Source: JBKDZR01 sp047971485 (lineage in GTDB: Bacteria > Pseudomonadota > Alphaproteobacteria > Rhodobacterales > Rhodobacteraceae). From it: 64,000 bases of DNA. The notes under the pieces were generated by a model that worked only from the letters and a program-made list of their open reading frames with translations, had not been told where the DNA came from and searched no databases. The stretch is from assembly GCA_047971485.1 (NCBI GenBank), contig JBKDZR010000007.1, positions 12,433 to 76,432 on the forward strand, in the 5' to 3' direction. Every line of letters begins with the position of its first letter. Positions within the stretch are counted from its first letter, which is position 1. Positions 8,933-17,599 of this stretch are shown in pieces. A program made the translations under genes and the position numbers.

Positions 8933-9293
8933 GGCGGTCCCCCTGCCGGGTCAGAGTGCCGAAATGCCACGCCCCGCCCATGCCGGCAAGGGGCCGGATA
9001 CATACCCCGGTTTGAAATACAGCGGCCCGCCCCGGCGCCAGATGTCAGGTGCCAGAGACCATCGGCTGGGACCGCAGGCCCCAAACATCACGGGAACCGT
9101 ACCATCACGACGGCCCAAAACGAAAACCCGGCGCGTGTATCGCGCCGGGCTCCTCCTCCCTGGATACCGAAGTTCCGGGTTGGCGGGTTGTTGACAGCTC
9201 ACAATCGATATGTCCACCACCAATTTTGATGTTTTGCACATACATTGATCATTTTTGCACAAAAAAAGATCTTTGAGCGAAAATCCGCCTCCC
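8933..9293. other. Intergenic region: terminator, paired TTTTGCACA repeats
   Basis: No gene is supported here. It holds the strong terminator at 9117-9149 and an AT-rich stretch (9225-9280) with two direct copies of TTTTGCACA (9232-9240 and 9253-9261), 21 bp or two helical turns apart. A promoter for the AEC-permease unit should lie between 9117 and 8933 but no convincing hexamers were found. Confidence 0.6.
9117..9149 (-). terminator. Rho-independent terminator of the urate operon
   Basis: On the minus strand a perfect 9-bp stem CCCGGCGCG / CGCGCCGGG (9149-9141 and 9135-9127) closes a 5-nt loop and is followed directly by TTTTCGTTTT. This is the canonical layout, lying downstream of the ureidoglycine aminohydrolase gene and ahead of the AEC gene. 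Confidence 0.88.
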
Positions 9294-10117
<824 letters not shown>

Positions 10118-10121
<4 letters not shown>

Positions 10122-11533
10122 TTCTCGAACATGTCCTGGATGCGGTGCCAGGCAATCCGTTCCACCTGCTGGCAGGCCTGGGCGAATTCCTGATCGCGGG
10201 TATTGGCGAGGCGGTCATGAAAAGCGGCCAGGATCGAGGCCTTGCCATGATCGCGCACCGCAATGATGAAGGGAAAGCCGAAGCGCGTCTGGTAACGCTG
10301 GTTCAGATCGGAGAAGGTGGCGCGTTCGGCATCCGTCAGCGCATCGAGGCCGGCACCGGCCTGTTCCGCCGTCGAATCCGCCGTCAGCCGTTTCGCCTGG
10401 GCCAGCTTGCCGGCCAGATCGGGGTGCGCGGTCAGCACGCCCAGCCGTTCCTCGGGGCTGGCCTCGCGGAACCGGCGGGTCAGGGCCGCATGCAGGCCGG
10501 TGGCGCAATCGTGGACGGGGCCAAGTTCACCATCAAAGGCGCGCTCGGCGATCCAGGGGGAGTGCTCGAACACCGATCCGAAGCGGGCGATGAAATCGGC
10601 CCGCTCCATCCGGCTGGGGCGCAGTGCAGGCTTCACAGGCGGGTGTTCGCGGGCCCAGTGTTCGGCAATGTCGATGCGCCGCGTCACCCAGACCCCATCA
10701 AACCCGGCGATGTGATCAAGAAACCGCCGCAGCCCGGCAATCCGCCCGGGCCGCCCGATCAGCCGGCAGTGCAAACCGATCGACATCATTTTCGGCGCGC
10801 CTGCCTGCCCCTCGGCATAGAGCGTGTCGAACGTGTCTTGCAGATAGGTCTCGAAATCGGCGCTGGTGTTGAAGAAACCGGGACCAAAGCGCATGTCGTT
10901 GGCGTCCATCGCATAGGGCACGACCAGCTGATCCCGGCCGCCGATCTCGCGCCAATAAGGCAGATCATCGGCGATATCATCGGACACATAGGCAAAGCCC
11001 TGCTCGGCCGCCAACCGCACCGTGTTCATCGAACAGCGCCCCGTGTACCAGCCCTGCGGGTCCGCACCGGTCACCGCCCGGTGCAGGGCGATAGCCTGCT
11101 GCATGTGGGCGCGTTCCTCGGCCTCGGGGATGGCGCGGTATTCGATCCATTTCAGACCGTGGCTGGCGATCTCCCAATCCGCAGCCTGCATCGCCGCCAC
11201 CTGTTCCGGGGATCGGGCCAGGGCCGTGGCCACACCATAGACAGTCAGCGGCAGGCCGCGCTCGGTGAACAGCCGATGCACCCGCCAGAACCCGGCCCGG
11301 GCCCCGTAATCATAGACCGATTCCATGTTCCAGTGGCGTTCCCCGGGCCAATTCACCGCGCCCGGGATCTCGGACAGAAAGGCCTCGGAGTGCGCATCAC
11401 CATGGGTGATGGAATTCTCGCCGCCCTCTTCGTAATTCAGCACGAATTGCACGGCGATCTTCGCCCCGCCCGGCCAGTTCGCCTGCGGCGGCACCGCCCC
11501 ATAGCCCGTCAGATCGCGATCGTATCGTTGCAC
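10118..11533 (-). CDS. puuE: Bifunctional allantoinase PuuE / OHCU decarboxylase UraD
   Basis: 471 aa with two enzymes in one chain. Residues 1 to about 305 form a polysaccharide-deacetylase-like allantoinase (PuuE type: QFVLNYEEGGE, SHGLKWIEY, GWYTGRCSMNT, SIGLHCRLIGRPGR). Residues about 310-470 form the 2-oxo-4-hydroxy-4-carboxy-5-ureidoimidazoline decarboxylase, with the catalytic-His segment EHSPWIAE, HPDLAGK and RFGFPFIIAV. Together they convert OHCU to (S)-allantoin and then open the ring to allantoate. The start is GTG at 11533, preceded by AGGAGG seven bases upstream. It is divergent from uraH and shares the operator candidate at 11580-11604. Confidence 0.95.
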
Positions 11534-11579
11534 CGGAAGCCTCCTGTTCGATCTTCTTGTAATCCCGCAAAGCGCCCTC

Positions 11580-11604
11580 GTCTTTCAAGGATTTGTTGAA
11601 AGAC
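11580..11604. promoter_or_regulatory. Palindromic operator between puuE and uraH
   Basis: A perfect inverted repeat with 9-bp arms GTCTTTCAA and TTGAAAGAC separated by 7 bp lies 47 bp upstream of puuE and 65 bp upstream of uraH. A looser second dyad, GACGAA-N4-TTTGTC, follows at about 11610. The position in a divergent promoter suggests a repressor or activator site for the urate genes; the neighbouring LysR protein is a candidate ligand. Confidence 0.55.
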
Positions 11605-11669
11605 CTTCTGGGACGAAGCACTTTGTCGAAGCCGGAAAACCGGCCAGAATGCCGAAAAGAGGACCAATG

Positions 11670-12026
11670 ATGACCGGATATCTGACCACCCATGTGCTCG
11701 ATACCGCCCGCGGCTGCCCGGCCGAAGGCCTGTCGATCACCCTTTATGCCCTGGACGGCGGCACACGCCGCAAGCTGGCCGAGATGGTCACGAATGCCGA
11801 TGGCCGCACCGACAGCCCGATCCTGCCCGCCGATCGCTTTGCCCCCGGCACCTATGAGCTGATCTTCCACTGCGGCCCCTATCTGGCGGCCAGCGGCCAG
11901 GATAATGGCCCCCCGCGTTTTCTGGACGACATCCCGATCCGCTTCGGGATCGACGATGCCAGCGCCCATTACCATGTGCCGCTGCTGCTGTCGCCCTTCG
12001 GCTATGCCACCTATCGCGGCAGTTGA
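11670..12026 (+). CDS. uraH: 5-hydroxyisourate hydrolase
   Basis: 118 aa, transthyretin-like. It hydrolyses 5-hydroxyisourate, the product of urate oxidation, to OHCU. Both family signatures are present: LTTHVLDTARGCPA at the N-terminus and HVPLLLSPFGYATYRGS at the C-terminus (consensus HVPLLLSPYGYSTYRGS). ATG at 11670 is chosen over ATG at 11649 and 11667 because it starts the family-length protein and sits about seven bases from AAGAGGA. The last 16 bp overlap the convergent LysR gene. Confidence 0.95.
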   Translation: MTGYLTTHVLDTARGCPAEGLSITLYALDGGTRRKLAEMVTNADGRTDSPILPADRFAPGTYELIFHCGPYLAASGQDNGPPRFLDDIPIRFGIDDASAHYHVPLLLSPFGYATYRGS

Positions 12027-12940
12027 TCCGGCGCCTTGCCAGCCAGCCTGTCGCGGATGGCCCCGGTCATGAAGTCGATGAACAGGCGCAGCTTGGCGTC
12101 CTGGCTGCGCTTTGGCGGGAACAGGCAAGCCAGGCGCGCATCGGGGGGCGGCATGTCCGGACACACCGACACCAGCGAGCCGCTGGCCAGATGGTCGGCC
12201 ACATCGAAGACCGGCTTGTTGACGATGCCGCGCCCGGCCAGCGCCCAGGCGGTCAGCACATCGCCATCGTCGCATTCATAGGGACCGGTCACATCGAAGC
12301 GCGCCGGGCCATCGCGGGTTTGCAGGGTCCAGCGATACTCGGTTGAACCGGGAAACCGCAACAGCAGGCAGTCATGCCCCTCCTGCACCAGATCCGCGCC
12401 GCTGGCCGGATGGCCCCGCCGCGCAAGATAGGACGGCGCAGCGCACAGCACCCGCGGGCATTCGGCGATGCCACGCACGCGCATCTCGGAATCCGGCAAA
12501 TCGCCCAGCACGAAGGCCAAATCCACGCCCTCGGCGGTCAGGTCGATCTTGCGATCCGACAGGCGCAACCGGACATGGACCTGCGGATAGCGATCGCGAA
12601 AGCGGGGCACTTCGGGGGCGATCAGGCGCTTGCCAACCCCCAGGGGCGCCGCCACCAGGATGGATCCGCGCGGCTGCTGGGTGACCTCATGGATGGCGGC
12701 CTCGGCCTCATCCAGCGCATCCAGCACCTGGACCGCCTTGGGATAGAAGATCCGCCCCTGTTCCGTCGGCTGAATCGAGCGGGTCGTGCGGGTGAACAAC
12801 CGAATGCCCAGGTGTTTCTCCAACTCGCCGATCCGCGACGAAGCCACCGCCGCTGACACCCGCAAATCACGCGCCGCCGCAGACATGTTGCCCAATTCAT
12901 AGACACGCACGAACATCCGAAGGGCATTGAGATTGGTCAC
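12011..12940 (-). CDS. LysR-family transcriptional regulator in the urate locus
   Basis: 309 aa. The N-terminal helix-turn-helix (NMSAAARDLRVSAAVASSRI, residues about 18-37) is followed by a typical LysR substrate-binding domain. The start is GTG at 12940. It is divergent from puuD, with a palindrome between them, and its 3' end overlaps uraH by 16 bp in convergent orientation. Its position inside the urate cluster makes it the likely regulator, perhaps with urate or an intermediate as ligand; that is inference. The N-terminal sequence resembles the aminoacyl-promoter CrgA/DmlR-type branch. Confidence 0.9.
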   Translation of the reverse strand: MTNLNALRMFVRVYELGNMSAAARDLRVSAAVASSRIGELEKHLGIRLFTRTTRSIQPTEQGRIFYPKAVQVLDALDEAEAAIHEVTQQPRGSILVAAPLGVGKRLIAPEVPRFRDRYPQVHVRLRLSDRKIDLTAEGVDLAFVLGDLPDSEMRVRGIAECPRVLCAAPSYLARRGHPASGADLVQEGHDCLLLRFPGSTEYRWTLQTRDGPARFDVTGPYECDDGDVLTAWALAGRGIVNKPVFDVADHLASGSLVSVCPDMPPPDARLACLFPPKRSQDAKLRLFIDFMTGAIRDRLAGKAPDQLPR

Positions 12941-12971
12941 TGGCGATTATTCTGCTTTTCTTGAAGATGAT

Positions 12972-12984
12972 CCTGATAATCAGG
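12972..12984. promoter_or_regulatory. Palindrome between the LysR gene and puuD
   Basis: CCTGAT-A-ATCAGG is a perfect 13-bp palindrome in the 102-bp divergent gap, 31 bp from the LysR start and 58 bp from puuD. It is a candidate binding site for the adjacent regulator; no promoter hexamers were assigned. Confidence 0.4.
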
Positions 12985-13042
12985 GATTAACAGATAAGCC
13001 GTGTTCCGCATAGCCTGAGGCAGCAACAAACGGAGGACATCC

Positions 13043-14296
13043 ATGTACGATCTGACCGCCATCTGGGACTGGACGGCCTTTGCCGTGCGCTGGCTGCATG
13101 TCATTACCGCAATGGCCTGGATCGGATCGTCCTTCTACTTCATCGCACTTGACCTGGGCCTGCGCAAATCCGCCGATCCCCGCCCCGGCGTGACCGGCGA
13201 GGAATGGCAGGTCCATGGCGGCGGCTTTTACCACATCAAGAAATTCTCCGTCGCGCCGGAGGAAATGCCCGAGCATCTGGTCTGGTTCAAATGGGAAAGC
13301 TACACCACATGGCTGTCCGGCGCGGCCCTTTTGATGATCGTCTACTGGGCGGGGGGCGAGCTGTTCCTGATCGACCGCGCCAAGGCCGATCTGGCGCTGT
13401 GGCAGGCGATCCTGATCTCTGCCGGATCGCTGACCATTGGCTGGCTGCTCTATGATACCCTGTGCAAAAGCCGCCTGGGCCATCGCCCCACCCTGCTGAT
13501 GCTGATCCTTTTCGCGATCATCGTGGTCATGGCCTGGGGCTATACCCATATCTTCACCGGCCGCGCGGCCCTGCTGCACCTGGGCGCGTTCACCGCGACG
13601 ATCATGACGGCCAATGTGTTTTTCATCATCATGCCCAACCAGCGCGTGGTGGTGAATGACCTGAAGGCCGGGCGCACGCCGGACCCGAAATATGGCCGCA
13701 TCGCCAAACTGCGCTCGACCCATAACAACTATCTGACCCTGCCGGTCATCTTCCTGATGCTGTCGAACCACTATCCCCTGGCCTTCGCCACGGACTACAA
13801 CTGGATCATCGCCAGCCTGATCTTCCTGCTCGGGGTCACGATCCGGCACTATTTCAACACGGTCCACGCCCGCAAGGGCAACCCGACATGGACCTGGGCG
13901 GCCACGGCGGTGATCTTCATCCTGATCATGTGGCTGTCCACAGCCCCAATGTTCCGCACCATGGACACGGATGAGGCCGCCCTGCCCCCGCATCTGCAAC
14001 AGCTGGTCGACACCGAGGGCTTCGATGAGGTGGCCGGTATCGTCGCCGGGCGCTGTTCCATGTGCCACACGGCTGAACCGTTCTACAATGACCGGATGCT
14101 GTGGGCCCCGCGCGCCGTGCGCCTGGACAGTGACGCCGAGATCGCCCGCCACGCCCGCGCCATCTATCTGCAGGCCGGGCTGACCCATGCCATGCCGCCG
14201 GGCAATGTCAGCTACATGGAACCGGCTGAACGCGCACAGATCGTCGCCTGGTTCCGGTCGCTGGGCGATCAGGGGGTCCATCCGCTGGCCTACTGA
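13043..14296 (+). CDS. puuD: Membrane urate hydroxylase PuuD with cytochrome c domain
   Basis: 417 aa. The N-terminal part has about eight membrane segments (first AFAVRWLHVITAMAWIGSSF) and is the DUF989-type urate oxidase domain; it converts urate to 5-hydroxyisourate and passes electrons to the respiratory chain rather than to oxygen directly. The C-terminal 110 residues are a class I cytochrome c with C338-x2-C341-H342 and a distal Met region (HAMPPGNVSYM). CGGAGGAC precedes the ATG. With UraH, UraD/PuuE and the ureidoglycine enzyme it covers most of the route from urate to ureidoglycolate; an allantoate-cleaving enzyme is not in the window. Confidence 0.94.
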   Translation: MYDLTAIWDWTAFAVRWLHVITAMAWIGSSFYFIALDLGLRKSADPRPGVTGEEWQVHGGGFYHIKKFSVAPEEMPEHLVWFKWESYTTWLSGAALLMIVYWAGGELFLIDRAKADLALWQAILISAGSLTIGWLLYDTLCKSRLGHRPTLLMLILFAIIVVMAWGYTHIFTGRAALLHLGAFTATIMTANVFFIIMPNQRVVVNDLKAGRTPDPKYGRIAKLRSTHNNYLTLPVIFLMLSNHYPLAFATDYNWIIASLIFLLGVTIRHYFNTVHARKGNPTWTWAATAVIFILIMWLSTAPMFRTMDTDEAALPPHLQQLVDTEGFDEVAGIVAGRCSMCHTAEPFYNDRMLWAPRAVRLDSDAEIARHARAIYLQAGLTHAMPPGNVSYMEPAERAQIVAWFRSLGDQGVHPLAY

Positions 14297-14358
14297 GCCC
14301 CTTCAGCCAGAGGGGCAATGGCCGGGACGGTTGAAACAAGAACCCACGGCACTGGATC

Positions 14359-14381
14359 GGGGACACCGCACAGGTGCCCCC
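14359..14381 (-). terminator. Hairpin downstream of bfr, no U-tract
   Basis: On the minus strand GGGGGCACC-TGTGC-GGTGTCCCC forms a 9-bp stem (one G-U pair) with a 5-nt loop, 11 bp past the bfr stop. No T-run follows, so it may stabilise the 3' end rather than terminate alone. On the plus strand, GCCCCT/AGGGGC at 14297-14316 is a similar weak hairpin after puuD. Confidence 0.4.
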
Positions 14382-14391
14382 GGGACAGGTC

Positions 14392-14877
14392 TTACTCTGC
14401 CTCGTCCATCTTCGAAGCATTCAACTGGGCGTATTTCTCGGCGCCGATCTTGTCGAACAGCTCCAACTGGGTTTCGAGGAAGTCAATATGCCCTTCCTCA
14501 TCGGCCAGCAGTTCCTCGAACAGCTTCATCGACACGTAATCACCCTGACGCTGGCAGACCTCGCGGCCTTCCTTGTACAGGGCTTGGGCGTCGTGCTCGG
14601 CGGCCAGATCGCAGGTCAAGCTTTCCCGTGCCGTTTCCCCGATGCGCAGCGGATCCAGGGTTTGAAGATTGGGATGCCCCTCCAGAAAGATGATCCGGTC
14701 GATCACCTTATCGGCGTGGTTCATCTCTTCAATGCTTTCCGCACGGCTGCGCTTGGCCATATGGCCCAGCCCCCAGTCCTGCTGCAGGCGATAGTGCAGC
14801 CAGAACTGGCTGACGGCCGTCAACTCGCTACGCAATGCCTTGTTAAGATACTCAATGACCTGAGGGTCGCCTTTCAT
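14392..14877 (-). CDS. bfr: Bacterioferritin
   Basis: 161 aa, family length 155-162. The protein forms 24-mers that store iron as ferric mineral. All six ferroxidase ligands sit at the E. coli numbering: E18, E51, H54, E94, E127, H130, and the heme ligand M52 is present. It overlaps the 3' end of bfd by 26 bp, so the two are co-transcribed and probably coupled; Bfd reduces bacterioferritin for iron release. Position downstream of hemP suggests iron-regulated expression. Confidence 0.96.
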   Translation of the reverse strand: MKGDPQVIEYLNKALRSELTAVSQFWLHYRLQQDWGLGHMAKRSRAESIEEMNHADKVIDRIIFLEGHPNLQTLDPLRIGETARESLTCDLAAEHDAQALYKEGREVCQRQGDYVSMKLFEELLADEEGHIDFLETQLELFDKIGAEKYAQLNASKMDEAE

Positions 14878-15118
14878 TCACCATCTCCTTGCTGGTTAAA
14901 CTTCGCAAATTGCGAAGATTTTCTGGCACAATAAGGTTAGGGTTGCTGCGCATGGACACCACAAACAATGCCATGCAACCCCCGCATTCCGCACGCTTGC
15001 CCAACGCGCGGTAGATTTTCCCCGCTGTCACGATGGCCGTCTTATCCGAAGCGCGCATCCAGTCAATCGCCGCATGTATATCGCGGTCCGAAATGTTCTG
15101 GCAGTGACAGACGATCAT
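14852..15118 (-). CDS. bfd: Bacterioferritin-associated ferredoxin
   Basis: 88 aa. Four cysteines C4, C6, C45 and C48 match the [2Fe-2S] pattern of Bfd (C-x-C ... C-x2-C), which docks on bacterioferritin and supplies electrons to release iron. ATG at 15118 follows AGGGAGAAATGCC. It is about 25 residues longer than E. coli Bfd; the C-terminal tail (LRNLRSLTSKEMVNERRPSGH) is encoded partly in the overlap with bfr, so the extension may reflect that overlap rather than function. Confidence 0.93.
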   Translation of the reverse strand: MIVCHCQNISDRDIHAAIDWMRASDKTAIVTAGKIYRALGKRAECGGCMALFVVSMRSNPNLIVPENLRNLRSLTSKEMVNERRPSGH

Positions 15119-15155
15119 GGCATTTCTCCCTGTGTTCTTGTGCTGCCGCCCGCTC

Positions 15156-15638
15156 TCAGTGCAGGGTTTGGGCGGCGGCAGATACCGTGGCCGGGCGAGG
15201 GGCGGGACCGCCGGGCCCCATGCGCCGCAAGCACAGCCCGACCTGTTCGGCCAGACCGGCCAGATGGGGGGCGAGATCGGCGCGGACCATCAGCATTGCC
15301 AGCATCATGGCATCCTCCCGTTCCCCTTGGGCCGCCGCCGCAATCAGTCGGGCAAACCAGCATTCATCCCCGCCCGCACAACGGCATTCCAGCCCGTGGC
15401 GCGACAGCGGCCGGCGCCCATGGCCAATACACAGCGACAACAGCCGCTCAAAACAGCCCAGCGCAGCCTGCCCGGCTTCCTCGCCCAGCCGATCGCAGAA
15501 TGTCACATAAACCGCGCGCTGGCCCTCTGCCCCCGCGGACCAAAGCCGCAAGAAGCGAATCGCGGCGACATCGGCCGCCGGCAGGGCTTCAAGCGCCCCG
15601 ACCGGGGCCGCACCGGGAGGGGGCCAATGGACAGTCAT
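15156..15638 (-). CDS. Unknown Cys-containing protein of the hemP-bfd operon
   Basis: 160 aa, not recognised. ATG at 15638 overlaps the hemP stop as ATGA, and bfd starts 38 bp after its stop, so it sits inside the iron operon. It is soluble, with a central Cys/His-rich stretch (C-x6-C-x-GHGRR, then HGLECRCAGGDECWFARL) that could bind a metal or cluster; the C-terminal third is helical and hydrophobic (AMMLAMLMVRADLAPHLAGL). The frame stays open upstream to 15836 but that part overlaps hemP and is not coding. A role in iron or heme handling is inferred from context only. Confidence 0.75.
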   Translation of the reverse strand: MTVHWPPPGAAPVGALEALPAADVAAIRFLRLWSAGAEGQRAVYVTFCDRLGEEAGQAALGCFERLLSLCIGHGRRPLSRHGLECRCAGGDECWFARLIAAAAQGEREDAMMLAMLMVRADLAPHLAGLAEQVGLCLRRMGPGGPAPRPATVSAAAQTLH

Positions 15639-15814
15639 TTGGTCAGGATCAACTTGCCCGCGCGGGTGATCCGCAGCGTATAGGTGGCCGCATCCAGACG
15701 GATCTGCGCAAGCGCCCCGCCTTCGGTCAGCAGGCGCGCATCGTGCAGCGGTGGCCCAACCTGCTGCCACTCGGATCGTGGCACGGTATGTTCGGAACGT
15801 GAAATCATGTTCAT
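15635..15814 (-). CDS. hemP: Hemin uptake protein HemP
   Basis: 59 aa, too short for usual ORF filters. The second half carries the HemP signature: GGALAQIRLDAATYTLRITR followed by AGKLILTK at the extreme C-terminus (family pattern: IxLxGxxYxLRxTRxGKLILTK). HemP proteins (PF10636) lie in iron-regulated loci and are linked to heme uptake, in some species by activating the heme receptor gene. It overlaps the upstream 32-aa ORF (ATGA) and the downstream gene (ATGA). No heme receptor or ABC heme transporter is in the window. Confidence 0.9.
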   Translation of the reverse strand: MNMISRSEHTVPRSEWQQVGPPLHDARLLTEGGALAQIRLDAATYTLRITRAGKLILTK

Positions 15815-15909
15815 GGTCGTCTCTCCAGCCAGTCAACCATGTCCTTCAAATGCCTGGCCCGGTTCCGCCCTTTGGGGGCATCCGCGCGATATCCGGCCGT
15901 GTCGGACAT
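15811..15909 (-). CDS. 32-aa small protein upstream of hemP
   Basis: A short ORF MSDTAGYRADAPKGRN followed by a basic/acidic helix (RARHLKDMVDWLERRP). ATG at 15909 has a strong ribosome binding site AAAGGAACCCC, and its stop overlaps the hemP start as ATGA. Spacing and the good RBS favour real translation, either as a small protein or as a leader coupling hemP translation. Not recognised. An in-frame extension up to 16017 lacks an RBS and covers the regulatory dyads. Confidence 0.55.
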   Translation of the reverse strand: MSDTAGYRADAPKGRNRARHLKDMVDWLERRP

Positions 15910-15964
15910 GGGGTTCCTTTCGATCTGGCTTCCTCGCCGGGGCGGGGTGGCTGACGACTCATTT

Positions 15965-16008
15965 CTGACTAATTTCATCAGTAATTGCAAGCCGACAATT
16001 TCAGTCAG
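15965..16008 (-). promoter_or_regulatory. Twin 17-bp dyads upstream of the hemP operon
   Basis: On the minus strand two related near-palindromes lie 27 bp apart: CTGACTGAAATTGTCGG (16008-15992) and CTGATGAAATTAGTCAG (15981-15965). They share CTGA[CT]-N7-GTC[AG]G with an AAATT core. They sit 56-99 bp upstream of the first ORF of the iron operon, where an iron-responsive regulator (Irr, RirA or a Rhodobacterales iron-box factor) would bind. The regulator is inferred. Confidence 0.5.
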
Positions 16009-16072
16009 GTTAAACAACCCCTGAAGAAACGCTGATTTTCATGCGAAAATAGATATTTATCCGAGGCGCATC

Positions 16073-16092
16073 ACGATTTTGCGTCAAATCGT
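16073..16092. promoter_or_regulatory. Inverted repeat upstream of the AGCS symporter
   Basis: ACGATTT-N6-AAATCGT, a perfect 7-bp inverted repeat 71 bp upstream of the symporter start, in an AT-rich stretch. Candidate operator for the symporter gene. Confidence 0.35.
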
Positions 16093-16162
16093 TTCCGTTT
16101 TCCCCCGAACCCAGCCTAAGCTGGATCCCTAGCAGCCGGATACCGGCCAATCGGAGATTGCC

Positions 16163-17599
16163 ATGGATATGCTTGCCGCCCCCTTCAACCTGCTGTCGGA
16201 CCTGACCTGGGGCTGGTCACTGGTGCCCTTTCTTGTCGTTCTGGGCGTTTTCTTCACCCTGTGTTCAAACTTCGTCCAGTTCCGCTTTTTCAAAAGCATG
16301 TTCGCCGTCCTCAAGGGCGACCCCAGCGCAAAGGGCAGCGGCCATATCAGTTCACGCGAAGCCCTTCTGGTCAGCGTCGGGGGACGGGTCGGAGGTGGCA
16401 ATATCGCCGGCGTCGCCGTGGCCATCACTCTGGGCGGTCCGGGCGCGGTGTTCTGGATGTGGGTGATCGCCCTGGTCGGCATGGCCACCAGCCTGTTCGA
16501 ATGCACCCTGGCCCAACTGTACAAGGAAAATCAGGGCGACGGCACCTATCGCGGTGGCCCGGCGCGCTATATCACCCATGGGCTGGGCAAATCCTTTCGC
16601 TGGCTGGCAGTCATCTACGCCGTCTGCCTGATCGCTGCCTTCGCGCTGGGGTTCAACGCCTTCCAAGGCAACACGGTGGCCGGGGCGGCGCAGGACAGCC
16701 TGGGCATTGACCGGCTGTGGACAGGGCTGGTGCTGGCCGTGATCTCGGGACTGGTGGTTTATGGCGGCATCAAGCGAATCGCCCGCACCGCCGATGTGAT
16801 CATCCCGGTCATGGCCCTAGGCTATCTGGCCATGGCCGCGCTGGTCATCCTGATGAACCTGTTTCACCTGCCCGCCGTTCTCTGGTCCATCGTCACCAGC
16901 GCCTTCGGACTGAACGAAGCCGTCGCCGGCGGCATGGGCGCGGCCATCGCCCAGGGGCTGCGGCGCGGCCTGTTCTCGAACGAGGCCGGGCTGGGATCGG
17001 CACCGAACGTGGCCGCCACGGCCTGGGTACCCCATCCCGTCAGCCAGGGAATCGTCCAGGCGCTGTCAGTGTTCATCGACACAATCGTCATCTGTACCTG
17101 CACGGCGATGATCATCCTGCTGGGCGATGTCTATGCCCCGGGCGCAGAGATCGACGGGGTGGTGCTGACCCAGCAGTCGCTGATCGGGCATTTCGGTGCC
17201 TGGGCCCAGTATTTCCTGACAGCGGCCATCTTTCTGTTCGCGTTCAGTTCGATCATCTACAACTACTATCTGGGGGAAAACGCGTTGGTTTTCCTCAGCG
17301 ACAATCCCATGGCCGTCCATATCCTGCGTCTCGCGGTGGTGGCCCTTGTCTTTCTCGGTGCCACGGCCCCGGGGGCAACGGCCGTGTTCTTCTTCTCTGA
17401 CCCGTTGATGGGGCTGTTGGCCATCGTCAACCTGCTGGCCCTGCTGATGCTGTTTCCCACGGCGCTGCGCATGTTGCAGGACTATCGCCGGCAACTGGCT
17501 GAGGGGCAGAAAACGCCAGTCCTGGATCCGGCACGGTTTCCGGATCTGGAGATCGACACCCAGTCCTGGCCAAGCCCCTCGGACAACCCGCGCGGCTGA
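16163..17599 (+). CDS. Alanine/glycine:cation symporter (AGCS family)
   Basis: 478 aa with about ten membrane segments. Family signatures include SVGGRVGGGNIAGVAVAITL near residue 75 (consensus GTVGxGNIAGVA), GPGAVFWMWVIALVGMAT, FECTLAQLYKE, and LRRGLFSNEAGLGSAPNVAA near residue 275. Such proteins import alanine, glycine or related amino acids with Na+ or H+. ATG at 16163 is preceded by CGGAGATTGCC. It is monocistronic and divergent from the iron operon. The C-terminal cytoplasmic tail is Pro/Asp-rich. Exact substrate not determinable. Confidence 0.92.
   Translation: MDMLAAPFNLLSDLTWGWSLVPFLVVLGVFFTLCSNFVQFRFFKSMFAVLKGDPSAKGSGHISSREALLVSVGGRVGGGNIAGVAVAITLGGPGAVFWMWVIALVGMATSLFECTLAQLYKENQGDGTYRGGPARYITHGLGKSFRWLAVIYAVCLIAAFALGFNAFQGNTVAGAAQDSLGIDRLWTGLVLAVISGLVVYGGIKRIARTADVIIPVMALGYLAMAALVILMNLFHLPAVLWSIVTSAFGLNEAVAGGMGAAIAQGLRRGLFSNEAGLGSAPNVAATAWVPHPVSQGIVQALSVFIDTIVICTCTAMIILLGDVYAPGAEIDGVVLTQQSLIGHFGAWAQYFLTAAIFLFAFSSIIYNYYLGENALVFLSDNPMAVHILRLAVVALVFLGATAPGATAVFFFSDPLMGLLAIVNLLALLMLFPTALRMLQDYRRQLAEGQKTPVLDPARFPDLEIDTQSWPSPSDNPRG

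Noticed and set aside
15639..15836. N-terminal extension of the 160-aa iron-operon protein to 226 aa
   Set aside because: The extension overlaps hemP almost completely, whereas ATG 15638 overlaps the hemP stop and begins a natural coupled gene.
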